NCBI RefSeq assembly: GCF_002127325.2
Contig: NC_035439.2
Coordinates: 142,935,845 to 142,999,844, forward strand
From: Helianthus annuus
Taxonomy: Eukaryota; Streptophyta; Magnoliopsida; Asterales; Asteraceae
Length of the DNA: 64,000 nucleotides
Direction: 5' to 3'
The notes beneath the pieces were generated by a model. That model was not told the DNA's origin, did no database searches, and worked only from the letters and a program-made list of their open reading frames with translations. The position numbers were made by a program, and so were the translations under genes. Shown piece by piece: positions 35,233 to 46,226 of this stretch (within the stretch, counting starts at the first letter, position 1; every line of letters begins with the position of its first letter).

Positions 35233-35883
35233 TGTTGAAACACTGGTTAACACAAGGACAATCAGTGGGGTTGTTTCGTCTAATGGGTTCAACCTCTTCT
35301 TCTACTCGTATTGATGGTTTGAAATCTGCAAAACAGTAAACACCGTTAGTCTCGTTAAGAGGGGGGAAGGGGGTTTTCCCTCTTAACCAGGCTCCGGCGT
35401 GAGAATAAGTACTGTTCTGAGAGGAAATAAACAGTGTGTGTATAGTGTGAGTAAGGAGAGTAAAAAAGGTCCTGAACCTGAATGAAGAAGGGTCCTATTT
35501 ATAGCCGGAGGGTGAAGAAGGAAGGAGCAGCTGTGCCAGCTGTGAGCGCGTGCCAGCTGTCCGACCAAGGGGAATATCCTCTTGGTCTGCTCTGTCATGG
35601 CAGGTATAGTGGTACACGTGGCGTTCTTGCATTCGCCTGCGCTGGATACCTCGTACCGGTACTGTCAGTGCTGCTCCCTGAATTGTCGCAGGCCTATGTG
35701 GCATTCTGCTAGTGGTGACACGTGTTGTCCTTTATGTCGGATAGAGCATCTTTGGTGCCAACTGTGAATCATCCAGAAGTTTCTAGAAGCTTCTGGAGTG
35801 TTTCGTTGACGTGGATGCCTTGTGTGCACAAAAGTGGTGCGGTCCCTGCCATGTAGGCAGGGAATTGGGACCATACCTCTTCA
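35233..35883 (-). repeat. Element 1, 3' LTR
   Basis: Bounded by TG...CA. The minus strand carries TATAAATA (near 35494-35501) after CTCCGGC, and a GTTAAGAGGG/CCCTCTTAAC hairpin at 35354-35387. The hairpin and the promoter neighbourhood are shared with element 2. CACGTGG- and TGACGTGG-type boxes lie near 35614 and 35810. Confidence 0.95.
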
Positions 35884-35900
35884 AGTCCCCCCAGTCCAGT
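35884..35900 (-). promoter_or_regulatory. Element 1 polypurine tract
   Basis: The minus strand reads ACTGGACTGGGGGGACT directly before the 3' LTR. The identical 17 bases precede the 3' LTR of element 2 (62614-62630). This is the expected site for plus-strand DNA priming. Confidence 0.85.
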
Positions 35901-36050
35901 GTGCCTTCTAGTTGAGTTGATCGTCTAGGAGGGATTCTGGACTTATGAGAGTTGTGGTTTCTGTGCATCGCGTAGAGTTTGGTATATGTAAAATGAACCG
36001 AAATGGGCGCGATGCATGTGTATTTTGTCTTTTGTATCTGGTGGGCTAAA

Positions 36051-36362
36051 TGAACGCATCGCGCGTGGGTTTTGGCCTTTTTGAAAAAAGTGAGCCAAAT
36101 GGACGCATGGTGCATGGGTTTTGGCCCTTTGAAAAAAGTGAGCCAAATGGACGCATGGCGCATGGGTTTTGGCCTTTTTGAAAAAAGTGAGCCAAATGGA
36201 CGCATGGCGCATGGGTTTTGGCCCTTTGAAAAAAGTGAGCCAAATGGACGCACGGCGCATGGGTTTTGGCCCTTTGAAAAAAGTGAGCCAAATGGACGCA
36301 TGGCGCATGGGTTTTGGCCCTTTGAAAAAAGTGAGCCAAATGGACGCATGGCGCATGGGTTT
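36051..36362. repeat. 48-bp tandem array in the element 1 3' region
   Basis: About 6.5 copies of a 48-49 bp unit. The marker GAGCCAAATGGACGCA recurs about every 48 bp from 36092. Copies differ at only a few positions. Because 48 is divisible by three, both strands give open 16-residue repeats, which I regard as incidental. Tandem arrays in this hypervariable 3' region are known for Tat/Ogre-type elements. Element 2 lacks it. Confidence 0.9.
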
Positions 36363-36543
36363 TTGGCTTTTGATGTTTCCTTCTGGTGGAAGTTTGGTGG
36401 TTATGGGGAAGTGTTTGGTGTGACCGTCTGACATCCCTATCTTATCGTAGGTGAACAGTTGGTTTTTCAGTGACTTTCTGTCACGTCAGCCGACCTTGTC
36501 GCCCATGCTTCCCGAAAAAAGAGACGACGTCTTCTCTCTCTTC

Positions 36544-36626
36544 TGACGTGGCAATCATCTATTGGGTGCTTTTTCTGTGCCCTGCCGTTCCACTTCCCAT
36601 CGCATTAAATGCGATGGGTATAAATA
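36544..36626 (+). promoter_or_regulatory. Promoter of the element 1 antisense gene
   Basis: TGACGTGG (36544-36551, an ACGT-core bZIP-type box) is followed 44 bp later by a 23-bp palindrome (36596-36618; arms CCCATCGCATT and AATGCGATGGG around one base), then directly by TATAAATA (36619-36626). The ATG follows at 36754. The same order and spacing precede the element 2 antisense gene. Confidence 0.7.
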
Positions 36627-36753
36627 GGAGGCGGTTAACCCTTCTCCTTTACATTTTCAAATCTCAAGCCTGATTTTCTTCCTTTCTTCTCCTCTTGTTC
36701 TCCGTTTCTCTCTATTTTCTTGAGTTCGGATCTTCTACTTCTTTATACTTACC

Positions 36754-39700
36754 ATGTCTGAGAAGAATCCCACCCAAAAGAAAAGAAAACACAGAGGTAA
36801 AGCCCCTCCTGGTCCGGACCAGGCTGTTATTGGTTGGAAGGAGGAGGAGTTTCAGAATCTGGTGAGGGGGATGAACTTCCGTCCTGAGTGGGGGGCTCAG
36901 TACCCTGCTCCCGGATCTACTGCTTTGGATGCTCCTCCAGGCTATATCACCTTATATGTAGCGTTTTTCCGGGAGGGTAGTTTCCGGTTACCGATAACGA
37001 AGTTTACTGTTGCTGTGCTAAGGGGTTATGGACTTCATATCTCTCAGATAAATGCGATTGGGCTTCCACACATTACCCATTTTGAATATGTTTGTAGGGC
37101 TTATCGTATTGAGCCTACTTTCGAAATGTTTAACGTTTTTTACAGCGTTACATACACCAGCGGTTTTTATTCTTCTCAAGCGAGAACAGGTGTTGCTCCG
37201 GTGTGCTCTGTGCCGTTAAAGAGCCTTCATGACTGGAAACAGAAGTTCTTTTACATCCGCCGTGGTGTAATTCCAGTAGAGATGCCGTACAGGCATGTGA
37301 GTCAAGGGATTCCGAAGGTGGATGTTATGCAAGACTATGCTGCCCAGGACTGGTATAGGAAGATAACCTCTAAGGCGACTGCCATTTCTCAGCTGGATGA
37401 GATGGCTTTAGTTGGGGCCGGGATGAGTTTATTGTGGGTGCCCAAACATCCACTAGGTCAACCTGTGTACAGTCATCAGGGTAAATGTATGTTTCTTCCT
37501 TGAGTTTACTTTTGATTTATTTTCCTTTTGGTTTAGTATATTTTGATGTGTTCCCTTATCTTGTTGTTCCTTTGCAGTTGGTTACAGCTTGATAAACGTC
37601 TTGGATCCGAAGACAGCGGGTACCATGGTTGAGGCTATTCAAGCGGATGGGAACCCGACGTGGTTAGACCAGATCCGGGGTCGTTTTTTGCATCCATCAG
37701 ATGAAAGCTTGAATAGATATGTCGCCGAAGTTCTAGGTGAAGATGTTTTGAATGAACCTGTTGATGCGGGTCGCGAAGAAGTCATTGTTCTTTCAAGTGA
37801 AAGTTCTGATCAAAACTTTGAAGATTTAACCTCTCGTTGCGCGCGTGCAGGTACCGCGCAGGGTGATGTTGCTGAACCTGTGCACGATGATGTAGAGGTG
37901 CCGGTTGATCCTTCTACTCAGTTGGAGTCGAGGAAAAAGGCGAGAACTGATAGGTCTGGGAGGAGAGAGGGGAAGCCTGAGAGTAAAGCTGCTGGTTCTT
38001 CTCGTAAGCGACCCTCTACTCATCCTTGTCTAGGTTATGTGGTGGTTTCTGATACGTTGTCTGGCTTAGGGGTTGGTGAAAAAAGTCAACAGTCGGATCC
38101 TGATGACAGTGCTACCTTATCTGAGCACATGAAGAAAAAAGCTCTTGATGATCACAAACGTCGACTTGATGAGCAAGCTGCTGCTGTTTTTGCTGCCAAG
38201 AAGGCGAAGCTTCAAAAGGAGGCCCCCCAGCACCCTCGGAGTCTGAGATTGATTTGGGTGTGTTTAGTGGGGGTCGTGGGAACCTTTTGGAGGAGATATT
38301 TGCTGCATCTGCTCCTCCTGGTAATTTACATTCTTTTTTTTTTTCCTCGGAGTTGTTCTTGATTCATGTTTCATGATAGCAGTCAAGATTGGTAAGAAGC
38401 CTCGGGTGGTGGATATTTCTCAAATCACTCCACCTACTTCTCCTCCATCGCGGACAGTTGGTTTGACTCCTCCCCGTGATGATGATGATGTTGGTATGAG
38501 GGGTGGTGAGGGGTTTACTGAAGGTGTTGTTGAAGGAGGTGATGGCGGAGGAGGTGATGCTGATAGGGGCAAAGGTATTGAAGTGGAGATGGAGTCTAGT
38601 GAGACCACTCCGCAACAAACCATCTACACTAAGCGTCCTTCTGCTGGAGGTGGGGCTACTTCCGGCGTCGTGTGCAGCCCGCACTTTGAGCGTAATCCTG
38701 CTGATTCCTGGGGTAACCCAGCTTGTGACGACCTGCCTCACGCCCCGCGCTGGAGACTTACTCAGGGCTCGAGGATGAGTGATGTTGACAATTGCCATGA
38801 GTTTTTTGCTCTGTCTCTTCCTCCTGCCGAGAGGATGTTTCAGAAGAACCGCAACCGTTTTGACCTTTTGGACGATCATGTTCGTGCTGGGGTTAATTTC
38901 TTTGCTACTTCTCAAGAAATTCTTCGGGAATGGCGGTCGATGGGGGAAGAGACCCTTGAGTTTGAGCAGTTAAAGAAGTCGTTTGTTGAGGAGAGGGAAA
39001 AATTCAATGCGGAGAAGAAGGGGTTGCAGTGGAGGGTGTCGGATGCTGAGCAAAAGCTTGAAGAGCAGAAACAGTTGAATGCTCAGAAGCAGAAAGATTG
39101 GGAAGCTGCATGTGAGCGTACAAATGTTGAGCTGCAGTCTCAGCGAGATGCGATTGTTCGCCTGTCGGGTGAGAAGACCAATCTTGCTGAGGAGGCGAAT
39201 CAGGTGCGCCTTGCTGCTGAGAAAAAAGAAAAAGAATATGTTGCTCGGATTGACAAGCTGGAGGTTCTTGCTCAGGAGAAAGCTACTGAGTGTGAGACTG
39301 CTCAGCGCCTGCTTGCTGAGAAGACGGCTGAGTGCCAAGCTTCCGAGCTTCTTGCTGAGGAGGCCTCTGCTGACAGCAGGTGGTTGCTTTCTCGTGGTGT
39401 GCCTTTGGTAATGTTCTTTGTTTGCCTTATTTTCTCTTTTCTTTTAGCTTTTGCCTTTTTATATTTGTTTCCTCTATTCATATTCGAGCTTCCTTTTTAT
39501 GCAGCTTGCCGATCGCATCTTGCATTCTCCTGAGCTTGCCACTTATATGTTTGAGTTGGGTAGGGCAGCTTACAATAGTGGCCGAAAGTTTGGTTATGCT
39601 GAAGGTAAAACAGCGGTCATAAACAAAGAGAAGGATTATCATTTCGAGCTGTACAAGGAAGATTGTGAGGGTGCTTTTACTGCCAAACGGGGAGAATTTT

Positions 39701-39831
39701 CCACGCTTGAGTTTGCTGTTGTTCGAGCTGCTGAGAAGTTGGCTCGTAAAGTGGATGGAGTAGCATTGTTGAAGAAAGCGTTAGGAGAGGATGGGGATGC
39801 ATCAGGAGGTGCTGGGCCTAGTCAGACTTGA
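36754..39831 (+). pseudogene. Element 1 antisense gene: Transposase_28-like protein, frameshifted
   Basis: A spliced gene opposite to the retrotransposon genes. Exons 36754-37480, 37578-38320, 38383-39407, 39505-39831 (GT-AG, phases 1, 1, 0 as in element 2). The N-terminal domain (about residues 25-200: GYITLYVAFFREGSFRLP, YGLHISQINAIGLPHITHFE, KSLHDWKQKFFYIRR) resembles the PF04195 'putative gypsy type transposon' family. The middle is acidic/basic low complexity. The last third is a long coiled coil (EEREKFNAEKKGLQWRVSDA onward). One extra C in the C run at about 38222-38227 shifts exon 2 out of frame. Without it the product would be about 940 aa. Function is unknown, and the family name does not prove transposase activity. 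Confidence 0.8.
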
Positions 39832-40470
39832 CTGACGGATTCCGGCCTGTGCGCCGTGTATAGCCGTGAGTAGGCTTGTAATGGTGGTTGTTTTAAGACA
39901 ATTTAAATTTTGTTTACCTGTGGGCGTATGTACCTGGGATTCCTGTAAATATTTTATCGCTTTTTTCTATGGTTATGCGAATTTTGTTATTGTCATAATA
40001 TGTGCATGTTTGATTACTTTGATCAGGTGTCACGAATGAATGATGGCGCTGACAGGTGATGTTGTGTTACTACAACGTTTTTATTCTGTCGTTTAAGTAT
40101 GTGCGCTTGTATGTGACATACGAAGTGATCGAGTTGCAGGTTATTGTGTGAGCTCAGCTGTAATCAGCCTTGGGAGCATTACAATGTTTAGTTACCTTGC
40201 TATCGATATTTTCGTGTTTATGTGGGCACGAAGTTATGTTTTGGCGTTTTGTAGGCTTTGGTTGTGTTTCTGACCCGGCTGTTTACTTGGTTGTGACGAG
40301 CCTTGGAGGTCTACAACGTTTCCTATGGTCGAGCCATTGATGTTTTCGTGTACGCCCAAAGTAATGAATGCAGTTGTGACAAGAAATTTGCATGAAATAA
40401 AAGTAGCCAAACACTTCTTGTATTAAAGTAAATGTGTTGGATGTACGCCCTTTACGATTACATGGTTGTG

Positions 40471-43092
40471 TTACATGTAGCACTTTCGGAGTTGCTGGGC
40501 ATTCCAGGTTCGTGGAACCTCTTTGTCGTTAATGGTGCGTAGTTTGTAGGCTCCTTTGCCAAGTACTGCATCGACTATGTAAGGGCCTTCCCATTTGGGA
40601 GCCAGTTTTCCGGGTTTTTCTGCGTTGGACGCTTCGTTGTCTCTTAGGACATAATCTCCCGGATTGAAGGTGCAGATTCGGACTCTGGAATTGTAATATT
40701 TTTCCAGCTTTGGCTTGTACTTGGCTTCGTTGACTGCTGCCATCTCCCTCCGTTCTTCTAGGAGGTCCAGATCGATCCTCCTTTCTTCGTCGTTGTTGAT
40801 TAGGTTCATGGAGAGCATTCTCGGAGATGGTAGTCCGATTTCTGCTGGGATCACTGCTTCAGACCCATAGACCAAGCTGAAAGGCGTTTCGCCATTGCTT
40901 GTTTTTGGCATTGTTCTATGGGCCCATAGTATGCTGGGTAGTTCGTCGACCCATCCTCGTCGTTTTTCACCGAGCCTTGCCTTTATGCCATCGACGATGC
41001 TTTTGTTGACTGCCTCGACTTGACCGTTTCCTTGCGGATGCGCAACCGAAGAGAAAGTGTGTTCGATGTTCAATTCTTTGAACCATCGTTCGAGATCATC
41101 TGCTGCAAAGTTTGTTCCGTTGTCGGTGATGATTCTGAGGGGTAAGCCGAACCGGCATATGATTTGTTCCCATATGAATCGTTTGACGACTGCCGATGTG
41201 GTTGATGCGAGTGCCTTTGCTTCTACCCACTTGGTGAAGTAATCAACCGCGACTATTATGAATTTGACTGCCCCTGGAGCTTCTGGGAAAGGGCCTACCA
41301 TGTCTATGCCCCATTGTTGAAAAGGCCATGCGGTTGTTACGGGCACTAGTTCATTCTTGGGGCGCATGGTCTTTGGCGCGTGCCTCTGACAGCCACTGTA
41401 CTTTCTCAATTCTTTCACAGCATCGAGATGCATCCCGGGCCAGTAGTATCCGGCATTCATCACTTTTGCCACTAATAATCGAGGCCCTGCATGGATACCA
41501 CAAATTCCTTCATGCACTTCCCGGATTAGATAGTTCGCGTCGTCGGCGTCAACACATCGTAGCAGTGGGCCAAGATACGATTTTCGGTACAGTATCCCAT
41601 CTGCCATTTGATAGTGTTCTGATTTGTATTGGATCTTTCGTGCCTCGGCTTTGTTTTCTGGGAGTATCCCTGACTGCAAGTACATGATTATCGGCGTCAT
41701 CCAGGATGTTGTTCCCGTCTGGATGACGCTTACTTCTCTCAGTGGAACGGATGGATTGCTCAAAACCTCTATGCGCACATCTTTTGCTAGGTGCTGGAAA
41801 CTTGTTGATGCCAGCTTGCTTAAAGCGTCGGCCGGCTTGTTTTCGCTTCGATTTATGTGGTGCACCTTGTAAGAATAGAAGGTTTGTAGCAATGTTTTCG
41901 CTTGGTTGAGATAGAGTGCCATTATATCGCCCTTGGCTTCATATTGGCCGTTGATTTGGCCTGCTACTAACATGGAATCCACATGCGCTTCGATGTGTCG
42001 GACCCCCATTTTGATCGCCAATCGTAGGCCAGCCAGGAAAGCTTCGTACTCAGCTTCGTTGTTTGTGCTCTTGAAGTCCAGGCGTATGGCGTATGTGAAC
42101 TCGTGTTTGTCTGGGCTCACTAGCCTTAGCCCCGCGCCTGCTCCATCTTCGTTAGATGCACCATCTGTGTACAACAGCCATGGCTCTTCTGTTTGCTTTC
42201 TCTCGGCTTTCTCCATCGCCTTACATTCTCTGTCTTTGTCATCTGGGACTTCCGTCATAAAATCTGCTAAGACCTGACCTTTGATCGATGGCCGTGGTCG
42301 GAAAACCACATTATGGCCCCCCAGCTCTATTGCCCATTTAGCCAGCCTTCCTGATACTTCCGGCCTTGCAAGGATGTTTCCAATGTTGTAGTTTGTTAGC
42401 ACGTGGATGACGTGGTTGGCAAAATACCTGCGCAGGCGTCTTGAAGCGTGGATCAGTGCAAGGACTAGCTTCTCCATGATTTCATACCGGGTCTCTGGAT
42501 CGGTCAAGGTTCGCGACACATAGTACACTGGTGTTTGAACACCTTGACGATCGACGAGTAGTACGGCCCCGACGGCCTTGTCGGAAGCTGACAGGTAAAG
42601 TACCAAAGGTTCTCCTTTGTTTGGTGCGGTTAATGTTGGTAGCTTTATGAGGCAATCTTTCATCTCGCGGAACGCACTTTCTGCTTCCGTAGTCCACTGG
42701 AACTGGCTTTTCTTCATGCAGTTACGCAAGGTTTTGATGAATGGGAAGGATTTTGCAGCGTGGTTGGCTAGAAAACGATTGAGTGCTGCTAATCGTCCTG
42801 CTAGTTTCTGCATGTCTTTGATGTTTGCTGGTGAAGGCATCCTTTCTATGGCTTGGACCTTTTCTGGATTTACCTTGAAACCATCTTTTGTGACTATGAA
42901 GCCCAAGAACTTCCCTTCTTCCATTCCAAATGAGCACTTTGCTGGGTTCAGCTTGATACTTACGCTGCGTAGCGTGTTGAATGTCTTCTGGATATTTGCC
43001 AGCATCGCGCTCTCCTCTTTGCTCATGATTACCAGATCATCCATGTACACTTCTATGTACTTACCGATGGCGTCATTGAATGTTTCGTTCAT
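40471..43092 (-). pseudogene. Element 1 pol, 3' part: RT end, RNase H, second RNase H, integrase
   Basis: 873 codons open after the RT frameshift. RT catalytic YMDD at residues 16-19. First RNase H at about 170-290 (LVLYLSASDKAVGAVLLVD). Archaeal-type second RNase H at about 305-430 (LLYTDGASNEDGAGAGLRL), a Tat hallmark. Integrase zinc finger and DDE core follow (GIDMVGPF, IITDNGTNF, GNGQVEAVNK), then a GPY/F-like end with no chromodomain. In the HHCC finger the first Cys is Tyr (KYSGC, near 41398); element 2 has KCDSC, so the zinc site is probably lost. Confidence 0.9.
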
Positions 43093-44140
43093 CAGCCTTT
43101 GGTATGTTGCGCCTGCATTTTTTTAAGCCGAACGGCATCTTGGTGTAGCAATACAACCCTGTTGGCGTGCGAAATGCGGTTTTATCTTCGTCTTGAATGG
43201 CCATTTGAACTTGATGGTACCCCTTGTAGCAATCCAGAAAACATTTCCATCGGAATGTTGCCAAAGAATCGATTTTCTCATCTATGTCTGGTAAAGCGTA
43301 GCAGTCACGGGGACATGCCTTGTTCAGATCCTTATAGTTGACACACATTCTCCAGCTGCCATTTGGTTTCTTTACCATTACTGGGCTTGCTACCCATGTC
43401 TGGTACCTGACTTCTCTGATAATTCCTGCGTTTAGCAACTCTAGCACTTGTTCTTTCATGGCATCGTGTTTGATGTCGCCTAGGTGGCGTTTGGCGTGCA
43501 CCACTGGCTTTGCGTCTTCTGAGACATTTAGACGGTGTTCTGCTATGTGCCGTGGAACACCAACCATATCAGCCGGTGTCCAGGCGAACACGTCCATGTT
43601 CTCGTGCAGTAATTTCTTGAGCGCCGCGCGCGTCAGGTCGGACATGGCGGGCCCCAGAGTGACTGTTTGTTCTGGGTATGTGCTGTTTAATACCCATTTT
43701 TCTGCCTCTATGCGCGGTGCTGGCTTGCTTGCTTTGGCTGGTCTGATTTCGTCTGTTGCTAAAACTTCCTTACTGGCATATATCAGCGCAATGCCTGTTT
43801 CGGTGGGGAATCTAACAGCGGAATGTGGTGCAGAGCAGATCATACTGAAATCTCCTTGGGATTCTCTTCCCAGGAGGATGTCATGTCTTGAGTGCGCCGG
43901 CAATACCATGAATGTGACTTCTTCAGTTCTTGAATTTCTCCCGTCTGAAAGCAACACCGGGAATGATATTTGTCCTAGGGGAAAGACGGCTTCGTTGCAG
44001 AAACCAGTTAGTGGATAATCGACTGACTCTAGGCGCGCCTTGTCCTCTTGATCAAATTGATTGAAGCACTGTTCATATATAATATCCGCGGTGCTCCCGG
44101 GATCAATGAAGATGTAATCTGTCTGGTAGTGGCCAACCAC
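43073..44140 (-). pseudogene. Element 1 pol, 5' part: protease and RT fingers/palm
   Basis: It starts within the protease (YIFIDPGSTADIIYEQ; the catalytic triad reads D-P-G where D-S/T-G is usual, as in element 2). It continues through the RT N-terminus (GIIREVRYQTWVASPVMVKK, LNKACPRDCYALPDID) to KMPFGLK. There, one extra A in an A run (about 43120-43126) shifts the frame just before the YMDD block. It is in a different frame from gag. Confidence 0.9.
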
Positions 44141-44219
44141 ACCCGGAATGATTATTGGTCGCTTTTCTCTTGGACCCTCTCTAACAACTAGAAAAATAAC
44201 TTGCCTTTCGCGCCATGAA

Positions 44220-46154
44220 TCATCTTGCGCGCTTGTTGTAGTTTTTCCTTGGTCTTCGTGGACCTCCCTGCACCATGTGGGTTTCTAGCTTTCTGAGCTT
44301 TTTGTTATCTGGTCCCTCATCTCTTCTTTGTATTTGGCGGTAGTCGCGTTTTCCGCCTTTGACCAAATGAGTGAGCTTTCCATCTCGTAGGGCTCTCTCG
44401 ATTTCTTGCTTTAGACTGAAACAGTCGTCGGTTAAGTGGCCCGTATCTTTGTGGAATTCACAGAAGAGATTTGGGTCTTGGCCTCTCTTGTTGCGTATTT
44501 GCAAGGGTGGTTTGAACTGATGGTTCTCTGTGGCCAAGACTTCAGAAGGTGTTTTGGTCAGTGGAGTCCATTGCTTTTCTCTGTTTTCGCGCTTCACTTC
44601 CTTTCGATGGGCTATCTGGTTGATCGTATGGCGTGCATCGTCCCGTGGGGGGCTTCTTTCTCTATGCCCAGAAGCCTTCCAGGGTTGATTTCTGCCCCTT
44701 CTATTGTGTCGATCGTTATGGTTGTGCGCGCGCTGACGGTGGTCGTCACCGGTCAACTGCCTGTCTGTCTGTGCAATGGTTTTGGCTGCTTCTATGAAGG
44801 TTTCCCAATCTTTGGGTCCTCCGTCTCGCCCTTTGATTCTTTTAACCAAGTCGTCACACTTGACCGCCCTCATGAAGTGTGCGCGCATCATCTTATCTGG
44901 TATATCGCCGATCTCTAAACATTCTTTGTTGTATCTTGTGATGAAATCCTCTACGCTCTCGTAGTCTTTTCTCCATATGTTTAAACAGTCACCGGGGTCT
45001 CTGGCTTGTCTTCTCTGCTGAGAGAAGTGTGCTAGGAACTTCTCTCGGAAGTCGACCCATGATTTGATTTTGCCTGCTGGTAAGTTATCGAACCAAATGC
45101 GCGCCGCGCCGACGAATGTCTGAGCAAACAGGTGGCACCATGTTGGTAGGTTCCATCCGCCTGTTGCCCCTGCGCCCTTAAACACCTGGAGGTAATCATC
45201 TGGGTCTGTCAACCCGTTGTATTTACCCACGTTGTGTGGTAATTTCGTTTTGTCGATGGCCGCGCATGCGATTTCTCGGATGAATTTTGAATTTTCTGCC
45301 ATGTCCTCAGGACGATAGCTCAAGGTGTAATCATGCTCTGCTTTGGGGTTGTACCCCGCGCGCTTGGTTGGTTTGTATGCTTCGTGCTCCGGATGGAGTC
45401 TGCTGAACACTGTGGATTCCTCCTTGTAAGTTGGGTCGTCTTCTTCTTCCTCCCATTCTGTATTCATGTTACGTGCGCCCAAACGGGTTTGGATCGGCCT
45501 TCGTTGTAGATTGGAGTTTTGCACGAAGTTGCTCTCTGTTTCAGCATAAGTATCGCGTGTGTCGTGTACGCTAGGTCTTCTTACATTTTGCACTGGTCCT
45601 CTTTCCGGACGTAAGTTCCACGCATTTGTCTGCTGAGCCGTGTGTGTACTCAGAGACCTTGGTTGTGGAGTTGCAAATGCTGATTGATTAGCTTATGCTT
45701 GGAGCAGGGCTTGTTGTGCACTGAGCTGCGTATAAACGAGGTTTATGGACGCCATCTGTTCGGCATACCAGGAAGCCAGAGTTTTTCCTTCGGGTAGCCC
45801 TAGAAGTGCAGAATAATTGAGTTGTGCTTGTTCCGATGGAGCAGAAGGGCCTGCTCCATGGCTTAGAGTCTGCATCGGCGGAGGCGTTTGGTGTAATATC
45901 CCCGTTGGAGTTTGGAAAGCAGCTCCGTTTGTAGTTTGAGTGATGACTCTTGCTGGTGTTTAGAAAGTGGGTCCAGTTGTGGTTTGGCTAACAGCCCTGG
46001 ATGCACTTCCAAAGATGGATGGAAAATCGTTGTTCAGCTGACCCTCTTGGATGGTCTCGTTCCTTTGACCCCTTTGGACGTGTGCCGTGTCCGAAACAAG
46101 TTCAAAGGAAGAAACTTCTCCGTCGACTGGGTGTGAATGATTTTGTTCTGCCAT
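44220..46154 (-). pseudogene. Element 1 gag with two nonsense codons
   Basis: A single reading frame from the Met at 46154 to 44220, interrupted by TAA at 45960-45962 and 45693-45695. Both stops fall where Gln is expected by context, so CAA-to-TAA changes are likely. The capsid-like core (KYNGLTDPDDYLQVFKG to FIEAAKTIAQ) matches Retrotrans_gag, followed by a basic region and a C-x2-H-x4-H-x4-C knuckle (CEFHKDTGHLTDDC). Gag ends at a TGA at 44220 in a frame offset by one from protease. Element 2 has gag and pol in one frame, so this offset is probably a mutation. Confidence 0.88.
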
Positions 46155-46208
46155 TTTCACGAGTGTTTTTTAGAAAAGAAAAGAGGTGAGAGTGGTTTTC
46201 AAATCGAG

Positions 46209-46226
46209 TCCCACGGATGGCGCCAA
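46209..46226 (-). promoter_or_regulatory. Element 1 primer binding site
   Basis: The minus strand reads TTGGCGCCATCCGTGGGA directly after the 5' LTR. The first eight bases are shared with element 2. The primer tRNA was not identified. Confidence 0.75.

Noticed and set aside
36051..36362. CRISPR-like array
   Set aside because: Repeats are head-to-tail without unique spacers and lie in a plant retrotransposon.
35783..36434. Open frames on both strands with 16-residue repeats (GSLFSKGQNP type)
   Set aside because: They are produced by the 48-bp tandem array, are open in several frames, and have no start context or homology.
37589..38362. Out-of-frame end of element 1 antisense exon 2 (hydrophobic Leu-rich tail)
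   Set aside because: It arises after the extra C near 38222. The other frame continues the homology and meets the splice donor in the right phase.
43073..43130. Programmed frameshift at the A run in element 1 RT
   Set aside because: Frameshift signals lie between gag and pol, not inside the RT palm, and element 2 is continuous here. A one-base insertion is simpler.
40471..45593. Many plus-strand frames opposite gag and pol of element 1 (up to 226 codons)
   Set aside because: Antisense shadows of conserved retroelement domains with no known protein features. The real antisense gene lies elsewhere, at 36754-39831.
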